Positions 27,526 to 36,290 of a DNA stretch of 64,000 nt are shown here, piece by piece (the first letter of the stretch is position 1; each line of letters opens with the position of its first letter). The translations under genes and the position numbers were made by a program. This DNA is from Flavobacterium limi. Lineage in GTDB: Bacteria; Bacteroidota; Bacteroidia; Flavobacteriales; Flavobacteriaceae. The notes under the pieces are model-generated. The model was not told where the DNA came from and searched no databases. It saw only the letters and a program-made list of their open reading frames with translations. The stretch lies in NCBI RefSeq assembly GCF_010645075.1, contig NZ_JAADZV010000003.1:248001-312000 (forward strand), given 5' to 3'.

Positions 27526-29493
27526 TTATTTATCCAAGACTTCAAAAGTTGAGTTCATACTTTTAAATTCAGGAACAATTTTTTTCATTTTACTTACTAT
27601 CTCATCATTGCTATAAAAATCCGAAATTTCTATAAGTTCTTCAATTTCAATATGTAAATTCTCATACTCATCCTGAATTTCCTGTGCTATCATGATCTTG
27701 TTATGATAAGTAGGCAAAGTTTTTGAAGTATCATTTAATAATTCTTCATATAATTTTTCACCTGGTCTCAGACCTACAATTTTTATTTTGATTTCTTTAT
27801 CAGGAATAAAACCGGCTAACTTAATCATTTTTTTAGCTAAGTCAATAATTCTTACCGGTTTTCCCATATCAAAAATATAAATCTCTCCACCATTTCCCAT
27901 TGCTCCAGCCTCTAGAACCAGCTGACAGGCTTCAGGAATGGTCATAAAGTAACGGATGATATCCTGATGTGTAATTGTAACAGGGCCTCCATGTGCAATT
28001 TGTTTAGTAAAGAGTGGAACTACTGATCCATTAGAACCTAAAACATTTCCAAAGCGGGTTGTAATAAATTTGGTTTTACACTCTGATTGTTCTTTTTGAT
28101 TTTTTAAAAACAATGACTGGACATATTTTTCGGCAATACGTTTACTTGCCCCCATAACGTTACTAGGATTTACAGCCTTATCCGTAGAAACCATTACAAA
28201 CTTCTTTACTCTGTACTTACAGGATAAATCGGCTAAATTTTTTGTGCCCTTAACATTTGTAAGAATTGCTTGTGAAGGGTTTTCCTCCATTAACGGAACA
28301 TGTTTATAAGCTGCAGCATGAAAAACTACCTGAGGCCTAAAATCGGCAAAGACTTTTTCTAAGGCTTTTTTACTTTTGACATCTGCAATAATGGCCCTGA
28401 TTTTAGTTTGAGAATCTAATGCAAGGGTTTCTAAGCATAAATTATGTAAAGGCGTTTCTGCATGATCCAAAATGACTATTGTTTTGGGATTAAATCCTAA
28501 AACCTGCCTTACAATTTCGCTTCCAATAGAACCAGCGGCACCTGTAATGAGTATAACCTTATCCTTTAATTGTTTAGATATTGATTTGCTGTCCAATACG
28601 ATTGGTTTTCTTTCTAATAAATCCTCAATCTGAATATTCTTTACTTTTTGAGAAATTTCTTTTTGGTTTTCCCAGTCAGAAATTAACGGTACGGTATAAA
28701 CTCTATAATTGAATTCTAAACATTGGTCTACAATAATTAACTGTTCATCTTTTGATAAACTTTTGTCTGCAATAATAACAGCTTCAGCAGCAACTGACCG
28801 CATTAAAGCAGGTAATTTTTTCTTTTGAATCAATATAGGCAAATCCAGCATTCTCTTTGAAGCATTTTGGTTGTTTTTATCAACAAAACCAACAATCTTG
28901 AATCTTGAAGGGGTTTCAAATTTTAATGCGTTTGCCACAGAAATCGCATTAGCATCTGTACCATAAATAACTGTGCGTATTAATTTTGAATCCGTTTTCT
29001 CTGAAAAATAGATTTCAAAAGTTTGTTTTACAACAACTCTATATAAGAATAATCCGCAAAAAGACAGCACTAAGTTTATAAAAAGTGCCGTATTTAAAAA
29101 CGCCTTATGCCCCGAATATAATTCAAAAACTAAATTGAAAATCAAAAAGAAAATCAAAACCGACATTTGAGAAAACAGCAGCTTTATTGCATCAATGTAA
29201 GAAGAATGCCTGATTATTCCTGAATATGTCCTGAATAGCCAGAAGAAAAATACATTGACAAAAATAAGAGCAGATACAAAATAAAAATGGTATGATGTTA
29301 TAATATATCCTAATGCTGTTCCTTCAAACAACATATAAGTAAATGTAAATGAAAAGATAAGAACCATTATATCGATAGCAACGATAATCCACCTTGGCAA
29401 ATAGCTAAGGTTATTAATATTTGCTTTTAGATTTCTTGGCGAAAAACTGTTATGCAGCAAAGCAGACATTTTGGTTTGTTTATCTGTATTCAA
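27526..29493 (-). CDS. Membrane-bound nucleotide-sugar 4,6-dehydratase (PglF/WbpM/CapD family)
   Basis: A 655-residue protein. Four membrane helices fill about residues 33-155; a first nucleotide-binding fold follows (VIYGTDANAISVANAL, about 175-190); the catalytic extended SDR domain starts at 312 with VILITGAAGSIGSEIV and has STDKAVNP (436-443). The SDR tyrosine is replaced by methionine in NVMGASKR, as is normal for this family. These enzymes convert UDP-GlcNAc to the 4-keto-6-deoxy sugar that feeds bacillosamine, QuiNAc and FucNAc. The PglE-like aminotransferase (31925-33064) and the WbpV-like SDR (36291-37190) are plausible next enzymes. A TAnnTTTG element lies upstream and a terminator downstream, so it may also be transcribed alone. 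Confidence 0.9.
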   Translation of the reverse strand: MNTDKQTKMSALLHNSFSPRNLKANINNLSYLPRWIIVAIDIMVLIFSFTFTYMLFEGTALGYIITSYHFYFVSALIFVNVFFFWLFRTYSGIIRHSSYIDAIKLLFSQMSVLIFFLIFNLVFELYSGHKAFLNTALFINLVLSFCGLFLYRVVVKQTFEIYFSEKTDSKLIRTVIYGTDANAISVANALKFETPSRFKIVGFVDKNNQNASKRMLDLPILIQKKKLPALMRSVAAEAVIIADKSLSKDEQLIIVDQCLEFNYRVYTVPLISDWENQKEISQKVKNIQIEDLLERKPIVLDSKSISKQLKDKVILITGAAGSIGSEIVRQVLGFNPKTIVILDHAETPLHNLCLETLALDSQTKIRAIIADVKSKKALEKVFADFRPQVVFHAAAYKHVPLMEENPSQAILTNVKGTKNLADLSCKYRVKKFVMVSTDKAVNPSNVMGASKRIAEKYVQSLFLKNQKEQSECKTKFITTRFGNVLGSNGSVVPLFTKQIAHGGPVTITHQDIIRYFMTIPEACQLVLEAGAMGNGGEIYIFDMGKPVRIIDLAKKMIKLAGFIPDKEIKIKIVGLRPGEKLYEELLNDTSKTLPTYHNKIMIAQEIQDEYENLHIEIEELIEISDFYSNDEIVSKMKKIVPEFKSMNSTFEVLDK

Positions 29494-29530
29494 ATTCTTT
29501 TTATTTAGTATTGAAAACTAAGAACACTTA

Positions 29531-29538
29531 CAAAAGTA
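29531..29538 (-). promoter_or_regulatory. Candidate Bacteroidota -7 promoter element (TACTTTTG)
   Basis: On the minus strand TACTTTTG matches the TAnnTTTG -7 consensus exactly, 37 bases upstream of the PglF-like start. No TTG was found at the -33 distance. In my scan of the larger gaps it was the only exact match in a suitable place. A start of transcription near 29524 would leave about 30 bases of leader. Confidence 0.35.
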
Positions 29539-29572
29539 CTAATTAAAGATTCTAAAAAAATATTTCTTTAAA

Positions 29573-30457
29573 TTAAAACCTTACTCCTTTTTTCTTTTGT
29601 TTCAAAAATTCAATCAAATAAGCTCCATATCCGGATTTAACCAAAGGTAATGCAAGTTCTTCTAATTGTTCATCAGAAATAAAGCCTTGTCTCCAGGCAA
29701 TTTCCTCAATACATCCCACTTTTAAGCCCTGTCTTTCTTCTAAAACCTGAACAAACTGTCCGGCCTGCATTAAACTGTTGAAAGTTCCTGTATCAAGCCA
29801 GGCAGTACCTCTGCTTAAAATACCTACTTTCAATAGTCCTCTTTCCAGATATACTTTATTAACATCTGTGATTTCATACTCGCCCCGGGCACTTGGCTTA
29901 ATGCTTTTCGCTATTTCTACAACTGAATTGTCATAAAAGTACAATCCCGGAACTGCATAGCTTGATTTTGGAGCTTGTGGTTTTTCTTCTATAGAAATAG
30001 CTTTTAAGTTTTCATCAAACTCTACTACCCCATAACGTTCAGGGTCTGATACGTGGTAAGCAAATACGACACCTCCGTTTGGTTTAGTATTTGATTTTAA
30101 AAGTTCCTGCATGTTTGAACCAAAAAATATATTATCCCCTAAAATCAGTGCTACATCATCATTACCAATGAATTCTTCCCCAATCACAAAAGCCTGGGCC
30201 AAACCATTCGGGATTGCCTGCTCAGCATATGTAAATTTGCATCCTAAACCGGAACCATCTCCTAATAATTTTTTAAAATTTGGTAAATCGTGAGGCGTAG
30301 AAATAATCAATATTTCATTTATTCCAGACATCATCAATGTTGATAATGGATAATAAATCATTGGCTTATCATATACGGGCATCATTTGTTTACTCATAGC
30401 GAGAGTCAAAGGGTGTAATCGTGTTCCTGAACCACCAGCTAATATAATTCCTTTCAT
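29573..30457 (-). CDS. rfbA: Glucose-1-phosphate thymidylyltransferase
   Basis: A 294-residue RmlA-type enzyme of normal length. The nucleotide loop [11 protein letters not shown] (8-18) is followed by [28 protein letters not shown] holds the catalytic aspartate, and [19 protein letters not shown] and [11 protein letters not shown] complete the signature. It makes dTDP-glucose from dTTP and glucose-1-phosphate, first step of dTDP-L-rhamnose. It lies 53 bases after rfbD. The order rfbC, rfbD, rfbA is kept but rfbB is absent from the window. Confidence 0.95.
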   Translation of the reverse strand: MKGIILAGGSGTRLHPLTLAMSKQMMPVYDKPMIYYPLSTLMMSGINEILIISTPHDLPNFKKLLGDGSGLGCKFTYAEQAIPNGLAQAFVIGEEFIGNDDVALILGDNIFFGSNMQELLKSNTKPNGGVVFAYHVSDPERYGVVEFDENLKAISIEEKPQAPKSSYAVPGLYFYDNSVVEIAKSIKPSARGEYEITDVNKVYLERGLLKVGILSRGTAWLDTGTFNSLMQAGQFVQVLEERQGLKVGCIEEIAWRQGFISDEQLEELALPLVKSGYGAYLIEFLKQKKKGVRF

Positions 30458-30510
30458 AATATAAATTTTTAAATTTCTTTATTGTTATCTGAAATATTCT
30501 TCGTTCAATC

Positions 30511-31362
30511 TCAAGTCCTTTTAAACATTTTCTTTAAACTTTCTTTATAATCCGGAACATCTAAATTATAAATTGTTTTTATTTTATTCTTATCTAATAA
30601 TGAAAATTCCGGACGCCTTGCCGGGGTTGGATATGATTGAGAAGGGATACCTTCTACTTTACATTTATAATTTCCAAATTCTTTAATGCTCAACGCAAAT
30701 TCATACCAGCTTATTTCACCTTCGTTGGAATAATTATAAATTCCCGGCATCCATCTCTCAGATTCTAAAATATCCATCATCGCTTTTGCTAAATCTGCTG
30801 CATATGTTGGTGAACCTATTTGGTCATTAACTACATTAATGGATTCTCTTTCCTGCATCAAGCGCTGCATTGTTTTAACAAAATTATTTCCAAATTTACT
30901 ATATACCCAGGAAGTTCTGATAATAATTGAACCTTGATTTTCTTCCTGACAGGCAAGCTCACCAGCAAGTTTACTGGCTCCATAAATATTTATCGGATTT
31001 GTTTTGGCTTCTTCATTTAAAGCTAAAGATGAGGTTCCGTCAAAAACATAGTCTGTTGAGATATGAATTAGTTTCACATCGTTATCTTTCGCATATTTTG
31101 CTATCAACTTTACTGCTAAATGGTTTACAGTAAAAGCCAGATCTTTTTCTGATTCTGCTTTATCAACAGCTGTGTAAGCTGCGCAATTCAAAATTATATC
31201 CGGCTTTGTTTCATTCAGCTGTGCCTTTAGCAAATCAAGATTATCTAAAGTAATCTGGGTTCTGTCTGCAAAACACCATTCATATTTAGGATACACAGAA
31301 GAAAGTTCTAAGAGTTCTGATCCTAATTGCCCGTTTGCTCCTGTTACTAAAATTTTTTTCAT
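30511..31362 (-). CDS. rfbD: dTDP-4-dehydrorhamnose reductase
   Basis: A 283-residue SDR. The cofactor loop VTGANGQLGSEL (5-16) and NCAAYTAVDKAESE are RmlD hallmarks. STDYVFDG carries the catalytic threonine, and NIYGASKLAGE the YxxxK pair; RTSWVYSKFGNNFVKTM follows. It reduces dTDP-4-keto-L-rhamnose to dTDP-L-rhamnose. Its ATG shares one base with the rfbC stop (TAATG). All catalytic residues look intact. Confidence 0.95.
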   Translation of the reverse strand: MKKILVTGANGQLGSELLELSSVYPKYEWCFADRTQITLDNLDLLKAQLNETKPDIILNCAAYTAVDKAESEKDLAFTVNHLAVKLIAKYAKDNDVKLIHISTDYVFDGTSSLALNEEAKTNPINIYGASKLAGELACQEENQGSIIIRTSWVYSKFGNNFVKTMQRLMQERESINVVNDQIGSPTYAADLAKAMMDILESERWMPGIYNYSNEGEISWYEFALSIKEFGNYKCKVEGIPSQSYPTPARRPEFSLLDKNKIKTIYNLDVPDYKESLKKMFKRT

Positions 31363-31910
31363 TAAAACAAACTATTACAATTTTCAATAAAAGGTAAAAT
31401 CTGATCTTTTTCAGACACAATTGCCTCATTTAAATCCATTCCCCAATCAATATTTAAAGATGGATCGTCAAACTTGATGCCTCCTTCAGAAGCTTTATTA
31501 TAAAACTGATCACATTTGTATAGCACTGAAGCTGATTCACTAACAACAGAAAAACCATGTGCAAAACCCTGAGGAACTAATAATTGTTTCTTATTTTCTG
31601 CAGAAAGTAAAATGCTAAATGATTTTCCATAAGTTGGAGAATCCTTTCTTAAATCTACTGCAACATCAATGATTTCACCTTCTAAAACACGCACCAGCTT
31701 AGTTTGCGCAAAAGGTGGGTTTTGATAATGTAATCCTCTTAACGTTCCTTTTTTAGAAAAAGATTGATTATCCTGAACAAAATCAATATTTATCCCTAAT
31801 CCCTCAAATTTAGTTTTACTGTAAGATTCAAAAAAATAACCTCTTTCATCTCCAAAAACTGTTGGCTCTACTATTATTAAATCTTTTATAAACGTTTCTT
31901 CAATTTTCAT
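31362..31910 (-). CDS. rfbC: dTDP-4-dehydrorhamnose 3,5-epimerase
   Basis: A 182-residue cupin of normal RmlC length. GYFFESYSKTKFE, DNQSFSKKGTLRGLHYQ with the catalytic histidine, DVAVDLRKDSPTYGK, and PQGFAHGFSVVSE follow the family pattern in order, and a tyrosine in VLYKCDQFYN matches the second catalytic position. It epimerises C3 and C5 of dTDP-4-keto-6-deoxyglucose. It starts 14 bases after the PglE-like gene and is coupled to rfbD. Confidence 0.95.
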   Translation of the reverse strand: MKIEETFIKDLIIVEPTVFGDERGYFFESYSKTKFEGLGINIDFVQDNQSFSKKGTLRGLHYQNPPFAQTKLVRVLEGEIIDVAVDLRKDSPTYGKSFSILLSAENKKQLLVPQGFAHGFSVVSESASVLYKCDQFYNKASEGGIKFDDPSLNIDWGMDLNEAIVSEKDQILPFIENCNSLF

Positions 31911-31924
31911 ATTAATATTATTCT

Positions 31925-33064
31925 TTATTTGATGAAGTCAGTAATCACTTTCTTAATTCTATTTTTATCATTTTTTGTTAAATCAGATCCTGAGGGAAGG
32001 CATAGTCCTTTTTCGAATAAATCACGGGCTACATTATTGCCATAATATGGACAACCTGAAAAAATAGGCTGTAAATGCATTGGTTTCCAAAGAGGACGGC
32101 ATTCAATATTTGCATTTTCAAAAGCAATCCTTAAATTCTCCTTGTTTATATTTTTCTCCGGGTTGTTTTCTACTAAAATTGTGCTTAACCAGTAGTTTGC
32201 AAAACAATCATTATTATTTACCTGAAAAAGTTCAATTTCACTTATGTCTTTAAAAATTGTTTCATAAAAATTATTTATTCCCCTTCTGGAATCAATATTT
32301 TCTTCTAAAATTTTCATCTGTCCCAAACCTATTCCAGCACAAACATTACTCATCCTGTAATTGTATCCTATCTGACTATGCTCATAATGCACTGCATTAT
32401 CTTTAGACTGGGTTGCATAAAAAACAGTTTTCTCTTTTAATAATTGTGAATTAGAGATCAATGCTCCTCCACTGGATGTAGTAATAATTTTGTTTCCATT
32501 GAAAGATAATACTCCAAAAGCGCCAAAAGTCCCACATTTTTTGCCCTTGTAAGAACTTCCAAGGGCTTCTGCACTATCCTCAATAATCGGAATTTCGTAT
32601 CGCTTTGCAATTGCATGAATTTCATCTACTTTATAGGGATTTCCGTACAAATGAACTGCAATAATAACTTTAGGTTTTTTACCTTTTCTAATTCTGTCCT
32701 GAATTGCGATTTCAAGATTTTCAGGACAAATATTCCACGTTTCACTTTCGCTATCGACAAATATCGGTATAGCTCCCTGATATAATATAGGATTAGCAGA
32801 TGCCGAAAATGTAAGGCTTTGGCAAATGACTTCATCTCCTTCTTTTACTCCTAATAAAACTAATGCCAGATGAATAGCCGATGTTCCCGAATTTAAGGCT
32901 GCAACGTATGAATCATTTTCGAGATACTTTTCAAGAATTCTCTCAAAATCATTTACATTCGGCCCACCGGTTGTTATCCAGTTATCATCAAGCGCTTTCT
33001 GAATATATTTTTGTTCGAAACCACTTTTTTTCGGCAAGGACAAAAAGATTCTTTTATGATTCAT
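31925..33064 (-). CDS. pglE: PglE-like PLP aminotransferase (DegT/DnrJ/EryC1 family)
   Basis: I use the ATG at 33064 (MNHKRIFLSLPKK), which gives 379 residues and overlaps the cupin gene by 11 bases. An upstream ATG adds 14 unrelated residues. The PLP lysine is K192 in SFNGNKIITT. The text tracks Campylobacter PglE closely: HYEHSQIGYNYRMSNV, ECRPLWKPMHLQ and KGLCLPSGSDLTKND. PglE transaminates UDP-4-keto-6-deoxy-GlcNAc to the 4-amino sugar. The PglF-like enzyme at 27526-29493 would supply the substrate. No PglD-type N-acetyltransferase lies next to it, so the amino group may stay free or be modified by another enzyme. Confidence 0.88.
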   Translation of the reverse strand: MNHKRIFLSLPKKSGFEQKYIQKALDDNWITTGGPNVNDFERILEKYLENDSYVAALNSGTSAIHLALVLLGVKEGDEVICQSLTFSASANPILYQGAIPIFVDSESETWNICPENLEIAIQDRIRKGKKPKVIIAVHLYGNPYKVDEIHAIAKRYEIPIIEDSAEALGSSYKGKKCGTFGAFGVLSFNGNKIITTSSGGALISNSQLLKEKTVFYATQSKDNAVHYEHSQIGYNYRMSNVCAGIGLGQMKILEENIDSRRGINNFYETIFKDISEIELFQVNNNDCFANYWLSTILVENNPEKNINKENLRIAFENANIECRPLWKPMHLQPIFSGCPYYGNNVARDLFEKGLCLPSGSDLTKNDKNRIKKVITDFIK

Positions 33065-33485
33065 TAATTTTCCAATAATCTGAATTATAACGAACATCAT
33101 CATCACTAACTTTTTTTAGTGGCAAAGTTGAAAATGATATTAATTTTGAATCTGGCTCTAAAGATTCTATTGCATTAGCGTAACCCGCAGGAATATGTAC
33201 TATTTTGCTTTCTGAAGTATTCACAATTATGGTTTCAATATTTAAATCTTTTGCCGGGTTTTCCCAATTATCAATTTTCACAAAATGAATTTTAAAAGAT
33301 CCATTTATACAATAGAAATTCTTTGCATCTAATTTGTGACCCTGCCAGGCGCGTATTGGATTTTCATCAGAATTACTGATGATATAAAATCTTTCTATAT
33401 CCTTAAAACTAAAATCATTTACATAAGATATATTTCCCCTGTGATCTGAAAAATTTCCGCCTTGAATTATCTTAGGATTACCCAT
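33054..33485 (-). CDS. Cupin-type sugar epimerase/isomerase-like protein (WxcM/FdtA-like)
   Basis: A 143-residue single cupin domain. FSDHRGNISYVNDF opens it, RAWQGHKLDAKNFYCINGSFK holds metal-site-like histidine and acidic residues, and VHIPAGYANAIESLEPDSKL closes it; RYNSDYW near the end matches RmlC-related tails. Relatives include sugar 3,4-ketoisomerases and 3,5-epimerases acting on nucleotide 4-keto sugars. It sits between the WecA-like gene (one shared base) and the PglE-like aminotransferase (11-base overlap). It may isomerise the 4-keto sugar before amination, as FdtA does for FdtB. Exact reaction inferred. Confidence 0.65.
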   Translation of the reverse strand: MGNPKIIQGGNFSDHRGNISYVNDFSFKDIERFYIISNSDENPIRAWQGHKLDAKNFYCINGSFKIHFVKIDNWENPAKDLNIETIIVNTSESKIVHIPAGYANAIESLEPDSKLISFSTLPLKKVSDDDVRYNSDYWKINES

Positions 33486-34462
33486 TAATTTAATTTTAGA
33501 TTAGCTTTTTTTATCAAATAAAATTTTGAAGTATACACTAACAATAAACAACCTGCAATTATTGCAAATATTATACTTTCTTGAACCTTCTGATATAAAA
33601 ATACAACTACTCCTGATACAATTATTTGTGCTGCTGCATAATACAAAGCCACTAATCTATGCTGTATTTTGTATTCGTTACTCAAAATCTGATATAAATG
33701 TAGTCTATGTGCTTCAAAAATATTCTGTTTCAGATACAAACGATGTAAAATTGTACAAATACCATCAGCTCCATAAACTGCAAAAAACAAAATCCAAATT
33801 ACAGAATTAGTCATTAAAATAAGTTTTAAAACCAAATAAATAATCCAAAAAGCAATTGCTATGCTTCCAACATCCCCTGCAAAACATTTTGCCTTTTTTC
33901 TATAATTAAAAAATAAAAAAACAAAGCTGGCAATCATCGCATATTTTATAAAATTACTATCTGTAAATAACTGAATATTTTTGTTAACATACAGTAATGA
34001 TCCCATAACTACCAAAGTATATAAGCCTGTTATACCATTTATCCCGTCCATAAAATTATAAATGTTTATGAATCCAATAGCAGCAATGTAAATCAAAAAA
34101 ATCACAAGTAAGTTAAAACTTCCAAACATCCCCAAATCATAAACAACTAATGTTATAGCCAAAAAGTGAATCAGAATTCGGATTTTATTGGACAAACTCT
34201 GAATATCATCCCAAAAACTTACCAAACTTACCAATGTAATTCCTGTGAAGAAAAAATAGTTGCTTTGTATATGCTGAACAAAATAGATTAAGGCAGAGAA
34301 CCAAAAAATTATTCCGCCCCCGCGTAAAGTGATATCTTTATGAGAGCTTCTCTGGTTGGGTTTGTCGATAATATTATATTTTTCAGCGATTAAGAAATAA
34401 AATAGTTCTGCTGCAAAAAAAAGTAAAATTAAAAAAACGTATTGTATTGGAATGTATAACAT
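33485..34462 (-). CDS. WecA/WbpL-like initiating sugar-phosphate transferase (MraY family)
   Basis: A 325-residue polytopic membrane protein with about ten helices. Family motifs are DKPNQRSSH (33-41), the catalytic acidic pair in WDDIQS (D85, D86), NFMDGINGITG (136-146), FAGDVGSIA and the C-terminal EAHRLHLYQ, corresponding to the HIHH region of WecA. It moves a sugar-1-phosphate from its UDP carrier to undecaprenyl phosphate, starting glycan synthesis. The neighbouring PglE-like, PglF-like and WbpV-like enzymes suggest that the first sugar is a 2-acetamido-2,6-dideoxyhexose, possibly 4-amino. 84 bases separate it from the polymerase gene. Confidence 0.9.
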   Translation of the reverse strand: MLYIPIQYVFLILLFFAAELFYFLIAEKYNIIDKPNQRSSHKDITLRGGGIIFWFSALIYFVQHIQSNYFFFTGITLVSLVSFWDDIQSLSNKIRILIHFLAITLVVYDLGMFGSFNLLVIFLIYIAAIGFINIYNFMDGINGITGLYTLVVMGSLLYVNKNIQLFTDSNFIKYAMIASFVFLFFNYRKKAKCFAGDVGSIAIAFWIIYLVLKLILMTNSVIWILFFAVYGADGICTILHRLYLKQNIFEAHRLHLYQILSNEYKIQHRLVALYYAAAQIIVSGVVVFLYQKVQESIIFAIIAGCLLLVYTSKFYLIKKANLKLN

Positions 34463-34546
34463 TGAAATTATTTAAATCAAGTTTTTTATTATCGAATCTC
34501 CTTCTATGAAAATAAAAAAAGTTCAAGTTGCTTAGTAATTACTTTC

Positions 34547-35560
34547 CTAAATAAGGATAAGCTTATTATGCGTATGATATAAGATAAATAAATATATAAC
34601 ACATAAAAAAACAGATGAGAGATTTAGTATTCTGACAATTTGTTTTTTTAATGGATCAAAATTCAAAAACAACAAAGCAAATAAAACATAAGGGGTAAAA
34701 CGAAAGGCCATAATTGGATTAACAAAATAGCTTACATAATAAAAAAATGCCGTTGTAACCAGAAAAGGGTGCAACATTCTTTTTTTATATAATATTATTC
34801 CGAGTAAATAAAGAAGAGTTATAAATGCAAAAAATAGCCAATGCGTATACCCTATCACAATGTTTACTTTAGAATAATCATTAATTTTCCATAATACATA
34901 ACGAAAGAAATCTAGATTTTCTAAATAAGGCATAAATACTAAAAAAAATATTGGGCCCAAGATACATATGATGGCAAAAAACAAATAATATTTTTTCCAT
35001 TTATAAAAATAAACAATCAATATTAAAATGGAGCTTATATGCATAAACGGAGTTAACAGTACATAATTAAATTTCAGGTTTCTATAACTATAGTAAAAAT
35101 ATACCGCAAACAATAGGTAAGCAGGAGCATTCCTAAGTAAGACAAAACCGAAAAAAAAGTAAAAAATCGAAAATAGAAGCATCTTTTTCCAAACATCAAT
35201 ATCTTTAAGTTTTATTAGCCATACAAAAAAAACTACAGTAACAATGTGATTAAACCAATATATACAGGAAAAGATTATTCCTTTGTCATTTGAAAAAATA
35301 TCAAAAAAAGCATAAACAGAATATAAGTATGGCTCTTTTAATAAGAAGGAAAATAAATCAGCAGGCTTATGGAAAATCTTGAAATCATAATATAAATAAA
35401 AATCATTGTTTAACTCTGGGGCAATTATAAATCTTTGTACAAAAGCAATAGTTACAAAACAAATTATATAAGATAACTTCTTTTTTGAGTCTGCAAAATC
35501 AAAGCATGCAAAATAGTAAAGAAAGAATGTTAGCAAAGAAGATATTATCAATAGATTCAT
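34547..35560 (-). CDS. EpsG-like O-antigen/exopolysaccharide polymerase candidate
   Basis: A 337-residue membrane protein with about ten helices. An early NDFYLYYDFKIFH segment corresponds to the DY..Y motif of EpsG-type proteins. FVLLRNAPAYLLFAVYFYY followed by TPFMHISSILIL matches their conserved arginine helix and H-S-S motif. EpsG relatives are thought to act like Wzy, joining repeat units in the periplasm. Its ATG overlaps the end of the Amj-like flippase gene by four bases (ATGA), so the two are probably made together. A separate, unrelated Wzy candidate lies at 39832-41019. Family call moderate, since such polymerases diverge quickly. Confidence 0.65.
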   Translation of the reverse strand: MNLLIISSLLTFFLYYFACFDFADSKKKLSYIICFVTIAFVQRFIIAPELNNDFYLYYDFKIFHKPADLFSFLLKEPYLYSVYAFFDIFSNDKGIIFSCIYWFNHIVTVVFFVWLIKLKDIDVWKKMLLFSIFYFFFGFVLLRNAPAYLLFAVYFYYSYRNLKFNYVLLTPFMHISSILILIVYFYKWKKYYLFFAIICILGPIFFLVFMPYLENLDFFRYVLWKINDYSKVNIVIGYTHWLFFAFITLLYLLGIILYKKRMLHPFLVTTAFFYYVSYFVNPIMAFRFTPYVLFALLFLNFDPLKKQIVRILNLSSVFLCVIYLFILYHTHNKLILI

Positions 35561-36240
35561 TTGATATAAAAAAGTATTATAACCAATGTAATATGAACAA
35601 AAATCCGGCTAGTAGTCAAAATCATAATTTCCTGATAGCCTTTCCCTTCATCAATAGCCCCCATAACCTTTGGATCAATAAACAAAATTAATAACATAGA
35701 CCCAAACATATTAATAATCTGAGTTCCCGAACTCAGCATTAAAGCTTTTTGCGGATACGAAAAACTAATAAAATATAGAAACGTAATGCTAATCGAAAAT
35801 AAAAATCCTGCAATATAACTAGTGAAAAACAAATAAAAATCAGAAGAAACGGAGAGTTTCGGCCAATGTTTTTGTTTTTCTATATATACTAATTTAAGAG
35901 GCTTAGATTTTCCAAAAATCAAATTCAGAATATGTATAACTTTCTTTGAAAAATAATAACTAAACCTATGAGAATAAAGCAACAATAACAACAATACAAC
36001 AAAAAAATGGGCAAAAACAGTAATAATCCAAACTTCATTTTTGTCTTTTACTGACTCGGTCAAATAGGACATAATGGGACTAAATATCAATATAAAGAAA
36101 CGTGCTGAATATTGAAAAATATTAATCATTGAAAACAAATGTCTAATATTCTTGTCATCCTGAATGTAATATTTAAAATGATATACCGCTACATCAATAA
36201 ATATCGAAAAAGCGTATGCTATCGCAGCAATAATAAACAT
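35557..36240 (-). CDS. Amj-like alternate lipid-linked glycan flippase
   Basis: A 227-residue protein with about six membrane helices. The N-terminal IFIDVAVYHFKYYIQDD and the following NIFQYSARFFILIFSP take the place of the Amj segments that end in a conserved NI.....R. The C-terminus, SSGTQIINMFGSMLLILFIDP then DEGKGYQE, fits the Amj (DUF2837) signature SSG..IN.....LL...IDP. Amj of Bacillus subtilis flips lipid II when MurJ is missing and is usually about 270 residues, so this one is somewhat short. Here it lies in a glycan island and is coupled by ATGA to an EpsG-like polymerase, pointing to a flippase for undecaprenyl-linked repeat units. The homology was judged from memory of the family. 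Confidence 0.65.
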   Translation of the reverse strand: MFIIAAIAYAFSIFIDVAVYHFKYYIQDDKNIRHLFSMINIFQYSARFFILIFSPIMSYLTESVKDKNEVWIITVFAHFFVVLLLLLLYSHRFSYYFSKKVIHILNLIFGKSKPLKLVYIEKQKHWPKLSVSSDFYLFFTSYIAGFLFSISITFLYFISFSYPQKALMLSSGTQIINMFGSMLLILFIDPKVMGAIDEGKGYQEIMILTTSRIFVHITLVIILFYIK

Positions 36241-36290
36241 ATAATAATTTAATTATTTTCTTTTAAAAATATAAAACTGAGTTTATTTGT

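Noticed and set aside
29541..29574. AT-rich imperfect hairpin downstream of rfbA as terminator
   Set aside because: The stem is only A-T pairs with a bulge and the loop is long; too weak to call.
31925..33106. Longer start for the PglE-like gene beginning MMMMFVIIQ
   Set aside because: The extra 14 residues are hydrophobic and foreign to the family; the ATG at 33064 aligns with the usual start.
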